NCBI GenBank assembly: GCA_030220185.1
Contig: JASPKZ010002337.1
Coordinates: 653,501-717,500 of the forward strand
Length of the DNA stretch: 64,000 bases
From: Diploptera punctata
Lineage: Eukaryota; Arthropoda; Insecta; Blattodea; Blaberidae
Direction: 5' to 3'
In this document: in pieces, positions 41,555-51,650 of the stretch
Position numbering within the stretch: the stretch's first letter is position 1
Layout of the letters: each line of letters starts with the position of its first letter
The notes under the pieces: generated by a model
Seen by the model: only the letters and a program-made list of their open reading frames with translations
Told to the model about the DNA's origin: nothing
The model's database searches: none
Made by a program: the position numbers and the translations under genes

Positions 41555-42590
41555 AAGTAGTGCCACGAGTGATTACCAATTTATCTAGAGGATTTGAAAA
41601 TCAAGAGTGGCTTTTGTTAGGACTATTTATCAAAATAAAATTAAGCTGTTTACTAAAAAATCACTGTTTAAATATAGTTACCAGCATTTTAAAATATTTA
41701 TATATAATGTAAACGGCGATGTTTGAAAACAAATCAGAAATTTGTGTTACGTTTATTAATTGCAACTTGATCATATTATTTTATTGCCAAATAGGATCGC
41801 AATCAGCGATAACCCAGTAAGATGGCAATATTGTAAGAATGCACCCTCGTGGAGAAAAATGAAACACATCAAACTGTATATTATAACTAACATTATAGAT
41901 TGTAAATTAATTTTTAGAAAACAATTCAGTATAATCAGTATTTAAAAACACAATTATTGAACACACGATTATCAAATGTATACTTCGAAGGAATCTGTTC
42001 ATTATTTGCTATATTCAATGTATTTGTTGGAGAGTTAATCACTCCCTCCATGGTATCTTTACCTTGTCGTGGTGGAGTGGCTTGCGTGCTTAAATGATCC
42101 TGACAGCTATGCCGGCGGTAGCATTGCTGCCGATAGGGTTACCCATGCCGGACTGGTCGAAAGTGATAAGCCAGACGAAAAAAGTACCTTGGGCGAAAGA
42201 GTGACGATCTTTCACCGTAAAAATACAACCGTCAAGAAATGCGGACATGGGTTCATCTGGGGTAAAATTTTCCGGAGGTCAAATAGTCCCCCATTCGGTT
42301 ACACAGGGAATGATTGGAAAACATTAGCTCGGGATAGGGATGTGTGGAGAGCTTGTGCCATGAACCTACGGGTTCGATAGTGCCAGTGAGTAAGTAAGTA
42401 AGTAAGTTAATCACTGCAAAATAATGCTCTGACCTTGTTCAGAATGTTAAAATGGAGGAGCTTTCTTTATTTTGGTAAACAGAATTCGATAAATTGTGAG
42501 GTGAAACACGACGGTAATTTTTGTAAAACAAAACTCATTGAAACGTGTTTGGTCATTTTGGGGCACGAGTTAAATAGCCATTGTTATTAT
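41555..42590 (+). repeat. Repeat N, copy 2, interrupted
   Basis: Matches 24480-25110: AGTAGTGCCACGAGTGATT at the left, GTAAACGGCGATGTTTGAAA inside, GGGGCACGAGTTAAATAG at the right. Split at 42043 by the deleted LINE-A. Confidence 0.75.
42044..42404 (+). mobile_element. Internally deleted LINE-A (361 bp) with 11 bp target duplication
   Basis: AGTTAATCACT stands at 42033-42043 and 42405-42415. The left 250 bp begins CCTCCATGGTATCTTTACC and matches the 5' region of the copy at 57297. The right 110 bp is the C-terminus (YTGNDWKTLARDRDVWRA, MNLRVR) and TAAG tail. The whole RT is gone, but both termini appear intact. Confidence 0.87.
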
Positions 42591-42949
42591 TTATATGAAC
42601 ACACCCCTTATATTTACATTGAAAACCGCCTTTTTGTCAACATTACAGAAAAATAAATGACTAAATGTGTGTTAACTACAGCGTTAAAGAGTTTATATTA
42701 AGATATTAACTCTGTAATATTATAGTCTAATTACTATGGAAGACATCAAGGCTGTATTGCTAATGTTTTTACTTGTTCAGGAAGACGTATATTTCTCTCG
42801 GAAATTACGTCCATTACATTAATAAGAGTCGTTATAATTTGAACTCTTATCTCGCAGAATGCATTAAAATGCTAATTAAATTTTCCGCTGCATCAGCTCG
42901 AAAATTTATTGAGATAATTTCTCATTTCACAAACATTTCAGGATTTTCT
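42591..42949. other. No recognisable gene
   Basis: Open frame at 42773-42958 without domain; not called. Confidence 0.3.
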
Positions 42950-43380
42950 TCTTCGTGACGGTTTAGGTTTATTTAACTAGCCTGTTCCGGCTCCAAATTG
43001 CTGCTGTTTGCATCTTTACTCTGGTCTTCCCAAACTTCTTCTTCCCCGTGCTGAATAGTTGTATGCTGCTTTCTGTATTCTATTCTCAGTCATCCTTGCT
43101 AAGTGTTCTTTCCAGTTTGTTCTGTATTTCACTATTGTTGTGTTCGATTCCACTACTTTTAGTTGCTGTCTTATTTCTGTGTTGTGTTTTTTGTCTGCTC
43201 TTTGATATTCTGCTATTTGTCTGAGGAATTTCATTTCAGCAGCTTGTATTCTGGCAGATCGTTTTTGTTGTCACTGTCCATATTTCGGATCCATAAGTAA
43301 TAATAGAAACTGTCATTGTCTTTTATAATTTCATTATAGGGTCTTTCCTGACTTTATTTAATTGGTATTTTCCCTATACG
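42950..43380 (-). mobile_element. LINE-B 3' region
   Basis: Minus strand: TVTTKTI-type remnant, AAEMKFLRQIAEYQRADKKH, EIRQQLKVVESNT, NWKEHLARMTENRIQKAAYN and ARGRRSLGRPE, then the GGAGCCGGAACAGGCTAGT end in inverse at 42979-42997. Confidence 0.82.
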
Positions 43381-43684
43381 TGCATTTGCATCTCCTGCTA
43401 TGATTAAGAAATCGTTTTTGTTTGTTTTGTCTATTATATTTTGTAGTTGTTGATAAAATTTTAGAATTTTAAATTGTAAGTACTGGTTTTCTTTCCAAAA
43501 GATGTGTAAAAGACATAAATCATAAACACGTAAGTTAACTCGGTCAACTATAATTATATTTTTTTATCCAGAAAGACTGTAAACATTAAAATGTATTTTC
43601 TTTCATTTTTCCATTAGCCAACATTATAGGTACTTTTACATGCCACACGCTACCTGGACCTTACAGTGGCACTACCTGTCGGAA

Positions 43685-43687
<3 letters not shown>
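43381..43687. other. No recognisable gene
   Basis: AT-rich; possibly further decayed LINE-B at the left. Confidence 0.3.

Positions 43688-43718
<31 letters not shown>
43688..43718. repeat. (AC)n(AT)n microsatellite
   Basis: Directly precedes the SINE-C head. Confidence 0.95.
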
Positions 43719-44020
43719 GGGGCACGCCGTAGCGTAGTGGTTAAGGTACTGCGCTACAAGCCGGAAGGTCGAGGGTTCAAGTCCCGGTGGGGTCAGGATT
43801 TTTAAACTGACCCAAACCTTCCGGCGGCACTATGACCCTGGGGTCGACTCAGCCTCTAACGGAAATGAGTACCAGGCGCTTGTTCTGGGGGTAAAGGCGG
43901 CCGTCACGCAGGGCTGACAACCCGGCTGACATCAAGTGCCGCTTGTCTAGAAAAAGTGGGAGCCTTAACCTCCTACTACCCCTGGGCCTCCTGAGGCCTG
44001 TAGCGGGACTGCTTTACCTT
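43719..44020 (+). mobile_element. SINE-C, tRNA-derived, full length
   Basis: Head GGGGCACGCCGTAGCGTAG, A box GTAGCGTAGTGGTTAAGG, B box GGTTCAAGTCC. The body holds an inverted pair CCGGAAGG...CCTTCCGG and ends CTGCTTTACCTT before (AT)n. Confidence 0.87.
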
Positions 44021-44104
44021 TATATATATATATATATATTACTATAAAAGGACATGGAGGGTTTCTCCCAGAATTACAGATCATCTCAATGTAAAGGCGT
44101 CCTC

Positions 44105-44622
44105 CAGGACAACTCTAACTAACTCACTGGCACTATCGAACCCGTAGGTTCATGGCCGCGCGGACATAAGCTCTCCATATATCCCTATCCTGAGCCAATT
44201 TTTCCAATCATCCCCTGTATAATCTACTTACCTCAAATCATAGTTAATGTTATTCTCCCACCTCATTCTTGGTCTACCAACTGGGAATTTTCCCTCTGGT
44301 TTTCCTACAAGAAGCTTCCATGCACGTCTTCCATTCTACATACGTGCAACATGTCCTGTCCGTCGTAGTCTACGAGACTTAACTGTTCTTACTATATCTG
44401 GCTTCCTATAAGGACCATGTAGTTCACTGTTATGCAGTCTTCTCCATTTACCTGTCTGTTCATCTCTGTTTGGTCCAAAAATGTTCCTAAGAACTTTATT
44501 CTCAAATACTTGTAATCTCCTTTCCTCCCTTAAAGTAAGAGTCCATGTTTCGCATCCATATAATGTAACTGGTAGAATAATAGTTTTAGGTAGAATAATA
44601 GTTTTATATATTTTCAGTTACA
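44105..44622 (-). mobile_element. LINE-A, about 520 bp
   Basis: Inverse 3' end TAACTAACTCACTGGCAC up to the LKIYK region, where an 18 bp unit is doubled (44571-44588, 44589-44606). ACAAC may be the target duplication on both sides. Confidence 0.85.
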
Positions 44623-45113
44623 ACATTAAAACGAAACACACCATTCCCACAATCATATTAAACATGGCGAATATGATAATGATGATTATCATGATTACCT
44701 CCCTCAGGGGTCCTCATCTAGGGGATATGTGGATGGCGACCACAAGGTGCCCAAGCTGTGCAAAACATTTCTTCCACTTACTTGTGTTTTGCACTCTTTT
44801 AACTTTACTATCTAACCTCTCTTGGTTAACTTGTTTTTTCGACCCCAACGCTATTAGGGCATCCGAGGGATAGGGAGTCCTTCCTTTCTTCCATTTCTTC
44901 TTTCCTTTATTTTCTTTTCTTCTCCAGAAAGCCTGACGAGAGGCTATAAGATGGCAGCCCCATCACTGGTCTTGCCTTCCTTTGGCCAGCAACCAATCGA
45001 AGGGACTATTATTATGTTTTCAAGTCTTATACGAGAATTTCCCATAAGGGAAAATTTTCTATAGGATCGTAACAGGCCTTGGCCTAATACTTGAAAGGAA
45101 GAAGAAGAAGATG
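44623..45113. other. No recognisable gene; possible old SINE sequence
   Basis: Includes GAAAGCCTGACGAGAGGC and CCAGCAACCAATCGAAGG; not matched elsewhere here. Confidence 0.3.
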
Positions 45114-45250
45114 TTGTTTCCTGACATTTGTCTTACAGGTGAGGAAACCATGTAAAAAACCATCACCCTGGAAACTTGTCGCGACCGGGATCTATCCCAG
45201 GTCCATTGCGAATGAGGCAGTAACGCTATCCCGTGATCACATAAGTGGAC
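45114..45250 (-). mobile_element. SINE-A head, degraded
   Basis: Inverse of CTTACAGGTGAGGAAA...GTGGAC with a corrupted B box (GGATCTATCCC). Tail missing. Confidence 0.65.
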
Positions 45251-45279
45251 ACTATAATAGTAATAATAATAATAATGTA

Positions 45280-45431
45280 GTAAAGCGATCCCACAACAGA
45301 CCCGGAGGCCCTTGGGGTAGTAGGAGGTTAAGGCTCCCACTTTTTCTAGACAATCGACACTTTATGTCAGCCGGGTTGTCAGCCCTGCGTGACGGCCGCC
45401 TTTACCCCCAGAACAAGCGTCTGGTACTCAT

Positions 45432-45432
<1 letters not shown>
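45280..45432 (-). mobile_element. SINE-C tail fragment
   Basis: Inverse of the last 150 bp of SINE-C: GGAGGTTAAGGCTCCCAC, GGTTGTCAGCCCTGCGTG, TCTGGTACTCATT. Confidence 0.85.
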
Positions 45433-45433
<1 letters not shown>

Positions 45434-45476
<43 letters not shown>

Positions 45477-45500
45477 GTAATAATAATAATAATAATAATC
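45434..45500. repeat. (AAT)n microsatellite
   Basis: AAT run with one AGT interruption beside SINE-C. Confidence 0.97.
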
Positions 45501-45539
45501 CTTTTTATTAGGAAGTCTCTATAATACAATATTTTTCCT

Positions 45540-45770
45540 ACAACAATGTGTATTTTACTCCTCCATATATCCCTATTCTCTGCATCACTCTCTGTTAATC
45601 ATCTCGACACCATAATCCTATGCACTCCTTGAACCCACTGTTATTTTGGTCTCCCCTTTCTTCTGTTGTCCTCGGTTTCGAAATTTAATGTCGTCTTAGA
45701 TATGCTGTCATCTGACATCCTCTTTACGTGGCCAAACCATTACAGTCTTCTTTCTTCAATAACTTGTGGA
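45540..45770 (-). mobile_element. LINE 3' fragment, unassigned family
   Basis: Minus strand: TVMVWPRKEDVR, FRNRGQQKKGRPKQQWVQG, then SDAENRDIWRS. GRPKQxW and NRDxWR are generic LINE ORF2 C-terminal motifs. Confidence 0.55.
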
Positions 45771-45771
45771 A

Positions 45772-46258
45772 TACATTTTCGAGGATATTGAACACAAAAC
45801 ACATCAGTTTCAAGGTATTTGTGGTACAATAAATAGAACATTGCATAATAAAGCCCATAAACAAACAAAATTAAAATTTTATAAAACAATGGCTGTCCCT
45901 GTCCTTTTGTATGGGAGTGAATCTTGGATTACCACTACCAAACAAGAAAGTAAAATCCAAGCAGCCGAGATGAAATTTTTAAGAAGAGTAAAAGGCTGCA
46001 CTAGAATGGACCAGATAAGAAACGAGGATATCCGTGAAGAACTGCAGATCTACTCCATAAAAGAAAAGATATTTAACAACAAGATACAGTGGAAAGAACA
46101 TGTAGAAAGTATGGAAGAAAGTAGATTACCAAATAAAATCTTCCATTATTTTCCAAGAGGAAGAAGAGATGTCGGACGTCCTCGGAAGAGATGGTCTTAG
46201 ATCTATTAGTGAAGACGGAACAGGCAACTCTTGCCTAAACCAGGAAGTGAAGAAGATA
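45772..46258 (+). mobile_element. LINE-B, well preserved C-terminus
   Basis: Open for about 143 codons: IEHKTHQFQGICGTINRTLH, KFYKTMAVPVLLYGSESW, AAEMKFLRRVKGCTRMDQIR, WKEHVESMEESRLPN, GRRDVGRPRKRWS, then stop and GAAGACGGAACAGGCAAC. No RT remains upstream. Confidence 0.88.
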
Positions 46259-46445
46259 TATTTTCGAACATCGAGTATTTCTAATTTTGTCTCTTCTTGA
46301 ATGTTTGGAATCCCTATTTCAAAAGAAGTAACAATAATAGTAATAATAATAAAAATAACATTAATAATAATAATAAAAATAATAACAGTAATCGATACTT
46401 TTAGAATTAATGACGAAACACCGTTGAGGTCACTTGTAAAATTTA

Positions 46446-46697
46446 AAATATAAAAATAGATACCCGAGATCTCAGTCTTCCTCAACATTGGATATAGGAT
46501 GTTATCGAGATATTAAAAGAAACCAGACCTGCTTAATGAGAAATCACCCAGTGATGTCAACCCGCTGTACAAGATTCTCACGAACACCAGTACTGATTTA
46601 CAAGCTGAAGATGGAGCATATGCTCCGAAAGTACTCCACATCCTACATCCAAAATTGAGGAAAACTGAGATCTCAAGTATTCTATTTTTATATTGTA
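46446..46697. mobile_element. MITE family T, best copy
   Basis: Inverted arms of roughly 55 bp: ATATAAAAATAGATACCCGA, then TCTCAGTCTTCCTCAAC at the left, with matching inverse at the right. Related ends occur at 14330 and 47983. No ORF; target duplication not clear. Confidence 0.7.
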
Positions 46698-46721
46698 AAC
46701 TTTAATAATAGTAACATAAAC

Positions 46722-47035
46722 TAAACTCCATGACGCGACAGGTTAGAAGGCTTTTTGCGTACCAATCAAGCTGCTGGTCTCACATCTATACGTCCCATAC
46801 ATAGAGGTGAAATTTAATTCAACCTATACAGGGGTGACACATGGATAGCATGTCCAATCCCCAGTCTTTACAGCTAGGTTTCTAAACTATGAGTGAAAAT
46901 TCCTTTCGATCTGGTTGGGGAGAGTTTTTACAACAACTTCTCAATTTCCAGGCATTTTTAATTCGATTTGAAAAAAAAAATGTACCCAAGGTATGTAGAC
47001 CTATATTGCTGAAGTAATTATCAACACACTGATAG
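46722..47035 (-). mobile_element. SINE-D-like element, inverted partner
   Basis: Inverse of 49630-49950 over about 310 bp. The tail half (CATGTCCAATCCCCAG in inverse orientation) corresponds to the AACGGCTGGGGGACTCGAC block of SINE-D; the front half is not in SINE-D. Confidence 0.7.
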
Positions 47036-47071
47036 TGTTATTTTTGCCTTTTATTTTATTTGAATTACTCC

Positions 47072-47168
47072 TATAGGACGAAGATCGGTGGGAAGACCAA
47101 GAAAGCGTTGTGCTGAACAGATGTGAGATCGGAACAGGCAAAGACCTAATCCGTGAAGGATGATGATG
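47072..47168 (+). mobile_element. LINE-B 3' end scrap
   Basis: IGRRSVGRPRKRCAEQM, then GAGATCGGAACAGGCAAAG and (GAT)n. Confidence 0.75.
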
Positions 47169-47477
47169 ATTTTATTTGAATTAATGTAGGCTGATACCTG
47201 AAATAAAATCTCCGAATTTGTGGTGTACGTCTTACATAGCAATTTAGACTATTCAAGGCATTTTATCTTATTTGTTGATTCAGTGAATGTCGATAAAGTA
47301 ATTGTGGAAATAAAAAGTTGTATTAAAAACCCGGTCGTGGGTTGCAAGTGAGCCGATACAATCGATGGTAATCTATATTTACGCTGTGACTAGACCCTAG
47401 AAATAGAAAACGTGTGACGTAGATAACTCTCATTGATTTACATGCATACGTTCAATATACTAACAATCAGTGATTAC
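47169..47477. other. No recognisable gene
   Basis: No repeat or exon recognised. Confidence 0.3.
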
Positions 47478-47489
47478 GGTAACAAACAT

Positions 47490-47900
47490 TTTGTATTGTA
47501 TTGTAAGCCTATTTTTTCCCTTTACGGAGATTTATGCGCTCTCCCCCTACAGGGAAGAATTTGAACCGTACTAATTTAGTTACATTTGTTTTCATATATA
47601 TGTCATTTTGAGTGGTCCGTGGTCTTCGTTCCGCCTCATACTGACATCTAGGAAATCAAGGTAGTAATAGGACGGGAAAATTCGGTAAATTTTGCTTAGA
47701 GACCTTTTCATTCAGGCTTAAGGATTTTTTACGAGCCTGAAAATCTTCAGACTCGATGCCCACGGCTTAAAGTTCCTCCCGGAGGACTTGCTCCTTGGAT
47801 TTTTCCGTCCCAAAAAATCCATCGATCCCGGCCGGGTTTGAACCCGCGACCCTCGGGACCAGAGGCAAGGAGCATAACCACTAGTCCACCGCGGCCGATT
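47490..47900 (-). mobile_element. SINE-B, full length, with 12 bp target duplication
   Basis: GGTAACAAACAT at 47478-47489 and 47901-47912. Head inverse CACTAGTCCACCGCGGCC, B box GGTTTGAACCC, 3' half with CTCCCCCTACAGGGAAG in inverse, and a (ATACA)n-like tail. 411 bp. Confidence 0.92.
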
Positions 47901-47982
47901 GGTAACAAACATACGATATTATATTTTCATTCCATTAATTTGGTTTAATCTCTCACCTTTTATTCAGTTTTTACATACGGTA

Positions 47983-48085
47983 ATTTAAAATAATAAAATT
48001 AATCCCTAAGATATCAGCCTTCTTCAACATTAAAATGCATTGAATAATCAACTGATTTGACGTTTTCTAGGTGAAAATCACTATG
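47983..48085 (+). mobile_element. MITE family T, partial
   Basis: Left arm only: TTTAAAATAATAAAATTAAT followed by ATCAGCCTTCTTCAACATT; cut by family K. Confidence 0.5.
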
Positions 48086-48087
48086 TA

Positions 48088-49001
48088 GAGGAACGTCGGG
48101 TAATTTAGACCCCTGTTTTTAATTTGTTTTTCGTTTTTTTAATTAATGGATTTGAATTTTGTTTAATTACAGTGATTATATCATTAGTGTTGTAACTATG
48201 AAATAGTATTGTTATTTTATTCAAATATGGAAAAATCTTCATAAATTATAAACATTTTTACATTACAAGAAAGGTCCACTCTAACCTCCATATTCGGATA
48301 AAGTGAACCCCAGAATCCATCTTAGCTTTTAATCTATTTTTAAATTTATTTACTCTATTAATTTATACAGAGAGGCACAGATTAATGTGAAAATATTTAT
48401 GACTGATGATCATTAAAAAGCGTTCATATTTATTTAATGTTTTGAAAATTATTGTTGATTATAACATTCACAAGTCATTCAACTGCAGAAAGCGACGATT
48501 TTTCGGCTTAATAAAATTACAAGGATATTAAATAAAATTAAGTGAATGTTTTTTACAGATAGCATCCTCATTGATAAAATATACGTATTCGTGTAAAGTG
48601 GACCCAGGTCCTCGTGGAGGGTCGATATTAACCGAATTACTTTGTTATGATTATTTTTTATACAGCCACCATGTTACATAATATCAAACAAAACCCGATC
48701 AGTATATTAAAACAGCATCTACATAATACAATATATTTACGAGTTTTTTTCAACATTTGTAATGTTAAATGGCAGAAATTAAGAATTGATTCTTAGCTTG
48801 AAAAACTGTCAAAGTGGTCATTTTCATAACTATCAGAAATAAACCATTCTTCGCACAAAGAATAAAAGAAACTGGTCTTGAACCTATCAAAGTTGATGAG
48901 GGGAAGAAGTTAAAATATATTCTGTTCTAGGGTAGCAGCAATTAAAGAATATATTAACAGGGTTCATTCAAACAGAAGGGTCCACATCACCCGAACTTCC
49001 T
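48088..49001 (+). mobile_element. TA-flanked transposon (family K), copy 2, uninterrupted
   Basis: TA at 48086-48087 and 49002-49003. GAGGAACGTCGGGTAATTTA at the left pairs with the end ACCCGAACTTCC. GGACCC/GGTCC-type motifs recur inside (near 48278, 48300, 48598, 48980). Serves as the empty-site reference for the LINE-A in copy 1. Confidence 0.85.
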
Positions 49002-49036
49002 TATATTAATAATTAAAACAATAAAGGTTTTATATG

Positions 49037-49301
49037 GTATTAAAAGATTCCGGGTTATGTGGCCGTGGTCTATAACTGGCGTTTCTTCCAGACGTTTTTC
49101 CCTCAACTGCGGAGGGCATCTTCTGTGGCGAGCGCTTCCAGTTGTTATTTCCCTGTCGTAGACTCGACTGCGCTCGCCACAGAAGATGCCCTCCGCAGTT
49201 GAGGGAGAAACGTCTGGAAGAAACGCCAGTTATAGACCACGACCACATAACCCGGAATCTTTTAATACCATGATTACCGGCCGTGAAAGCCTGCATTCCA
49301 C
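49037..49301 (-). mobile_element. Foldback element (family FB), 265 bp, 14 bp target duplication
   Basis: AAAGGTTTTATATG flanks at 49023-49036 and 49302-49315. Two arms of about 97 bp are near-perfect inverse copies, including GATTCCGGGTTATGTGG, CCAGACGTTT and CAACTGCGGAGGGCATCTTC. A head GCAGGCTTTCACGGCCGG lies at one end only (inverse at right). Confidence 0.85.
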
Positions 49302-49344
49302 AAAGGTTTTATATGTTTTACATAAATTTTATTTCACATAACAT

Positions 49345-49625
49345 GTCCCAACTCCTTCGAAAAAATGTTAAACTGAAAACATAAGGCAGTTATTCTCTCA
49401 CTTATATTTTACGGATGCGAAACATAGACTCTTACTTTATGGGAGGAAAGGAGATTACGATTTGAGAATAAAGTTGTTAGCAAGATGAACAGACAGGCGA
49501 ATGGAGAAGACTACATAACAGTAAGCTACATGGTCTACAGCCTATATAAAACCAGATATAATAAAAAATAACGTAAGTCTCGTAAGACTGCGATGGGCAG
49601 GACATGTGACAGTGGGGAATGGGAG
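49345..49625 (+). mobile_element. LINE-A fragment
   Basis: From TCCCAACTCCTTCGAAAAAA through GCGAAACATAGACTC to CTGCGATGGGCAGGACATGT; internal deletions remove the KIFGPK codons. Confidence 0.8.
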
Positions 49626-49629
49626 TGAA

Positions 49630-49950
49630 AAATAATTTTAACAGTATGTTGATAATTACTTTAGCAATGTAGGCTTACATACCTTGGGTAAATTTTTTTC
49701 AAATCGAATTAAAAAATGCCTAAAAATTGAGAAGTTGTTATAAAAACTCTCCTTAACCAGATCGAAAGGAATTTGGACTCATGATTTAGAAACCTAGTCG
49801 TAACGGCTGGGGAACTGGACATGCTAACCACATGCCACACCTGTATAGATTGAATTAAATTCCACTCTACATATGAGACGTATAGATGTGAGGTCAGCAG
49901 CTTGTTTGGTACGCCGGAAGCTTTCTAACCTGTCGCGTCATGGAGTATGG
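49630..49950 (+). mobile_element. SINE-D-like element
   Basis: Starts TTAACAGTATGTTGATAATT; 49795-49945 matches the tail of SINE-D (TAACGGCTGGGGAACTGGAC, GCTAACCACATGCCAC). Inverse partner at 46722. Confidence 0.7.
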
Positions 49951-49954
49951 TTTA

Positions 49955-49956
<2 letters not shown>

Positions 49957-50002
<46 letters not shown>

Positions 50003-50003
50003 G

Positions 50004-50083
<80 letters not shown>

Positions 50084-50092
50084 TACTACTAC
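49957..50092. repeat. (ATT)n microsatellite, 136 bp
   Basis: Longest near-pure triplet tract in the window, with one GATT interruption and ACT units at the right. Confidence 0.98.
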
Positions 50093-50139
50093 TTTTGAAG
50101 GAGGGATTATAAACATTCAAGAAGAGACAAAATTAGAAA

Positions 50140-50205
50140 TAGGGAAACCAGAGGGAAAATACCCTGTTGGTAGACCAAGAATGAGATGGGAGAAACCTCT
50201 TATGA
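50140..50205 (+). mobile_element. LINE-A scrap
   Basis: GKPEGKYPVGRPRMRWEK segment only. Confidence 0.8.
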
Positions 50206-50289
50206 TTTTTTCTTTTAAAAGAATAAAAGTATTATTAAGGTAAAAATGTTTTATAATAATAATAGGTATTTTTGCAGCCAATGGCCACG

Positions 50290-50645
50290 TAGAAAGAATT
50301 GTTTTCATGTCTTACAGAAGTCTATAATGGAGGTTCCTATGTTTTTACACTGTAATAGGTGATATCTGTCGCAGTGCGACCCATAGAGTTTGCACTTGCA
50401 CTTTTCTTCTGGGTTATGGCGCTTTACTGTGTGCATATCCTGTGGTGGAAACCATGGACCGCGACTCTTGTCACGGTGTGTCTGAGGTCCTATCTGGCTG
50501 CTGTCCATTCCTTGTAGATCATCGCATCCGTTGCGTAGAACTCAGGACATATCTGTTCTCTCTTCTCGTTGAGTTCTCTCAGCAGTTCTTTGTAGGCATC
50601 TGTTGCCGAAACGAGAAGGTCCAGATGGAGCTCTTCTATGAAGAA
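50290..50645 (-). pseudogene. Unidentified coding remnant with a Cys/His cluster
   Basis: One minus frame gives LLVSATDAYKELLRELNEKR, EQICPEFYATDAMIYKEWTA, a stop, then DLRHTVTRVAVHGFHHRICT. The adjacent frame continues RHNPEEKCKCKLYGSHCDRY and HLLQCKN. Together these read as one protein with a frameshift and a stop. The C-x-C...C-x-RYH-x-x-x-C cluster looks like a zinc knuckle. GC content is above the surroundings. I do not know the family; a retroelement ORF or a pseudogene are both possible. Confidence 0.4.
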
Positions 50646-50779
50646 GGGTTTTTTTTTTTTTTTTTATTATTATAAGAGTCTTCATATGACAGCATGCTCC
50701 ACTACAGTTTTCTGCAGTACTACATGCTTTGGTTTAGCAATATTAAAATATCTCTATCATTTTATGTGTGTTGATGTTC

Positions 50780-51640
50780 CTGACTATGCATTTATAGTGT
50801 TATTTACTAGTTCTAATGTGTGAAAATATTTTTCTATTTTCGATTCCTTAAAATATATTTTTGAGTTATTGTGACGCTAAATTGTTCTATTTCGTTGTGG
50901 TTGTTATTTGCATTTCAAACAATGCTCTCTGTTAATTATACTTAAGCAAGTTATGGTTCCTCTTGGCACTAACAAGTTATGATTAATATTTACAGTTGCT
51001 TGATATTGTTCCTATTAGCACTTACTTAACCCTTCAATTGGCGAAACAATACTTTCTAGTGCCCGTCATTCAAGTGTTTCGGACCGCAAAGAAAATAAAA
51101 TCATGTAAAAGTAAGTTATTACTGTATTTTTAACGTAATTTGACACAATCTTAGGTAATGTATGATAATTTGTTTTATTTTTACTGTTTAATAAACTATA
51201 ACAAATAAATTAAATCAATGTTTCTTATAAGATACATTGTAAGTTAAGGGTTAAATTAGTGCGTTCTTCATTACTATTCCTAACAAAATATGGTTCCTGT
51301 TTACATTTAAATTGACTAATCCTATCAAGCTATAATCTATATTTACACGCTAAGTTAATATTCTATCCATTACTAATCTAAGAAGATATAGCTCCTATTT
51401 ACACTTAAGTTACGGACTAATTCTAACATTTTATGAGTAATCTACTATTGAAAAATATTTTACTGTCCTTACAAGTTCTAAAAAATTAGGCTATTAGGTT
51501 CCTATTTACACCTATAGCACTGACTAATCCTAACAAGTCATGATCAATATTTACACTTCCTTAAAATAATGTTCTTATCCTAATGCTTATTATCTAGTTC
51601 TATCACTTTATGATTTATAGTTCCTTAAAGTATACTGTCC
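50780..51640. repeat. Degenerate tandem array
   Basis: Loose copies of a unit containing TTCCTATTTACAC and ACTAATCCTAACAAGT recur about seven times, with poor spacing. It lies directly downstream of the minus-strand LINE-G and may be its 3' untranslated region. A piggyBac MITE sits inside. Confidence 0.5.
51026..51254. mobile_element. piggyBac-like MITE, copy 2, intact ends
   Basis: TTAACCCTTCAATTGGCGAA at the left, AAGTTAAGGGTTAA at the right; 229 bp. Shares TTTCGGACCGCA and AATAAATTAAATCAATG with copy 1. Confidence 0.8.
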
Positions 51641-51650
51641 AAGTAATGTT

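Noticed and set aside
42361..42410. Telomeric-type repeat
   Set aside because: TAAG units here are the LINE-A 3' tail, not the insect TTAGG telomere repeat.
44641..44873. Frame with cysteine-rich C-terminal part as a secreted protein
   Set aside because: The upstream half is antisense LINE-A and there is no start or splice support for the rest.
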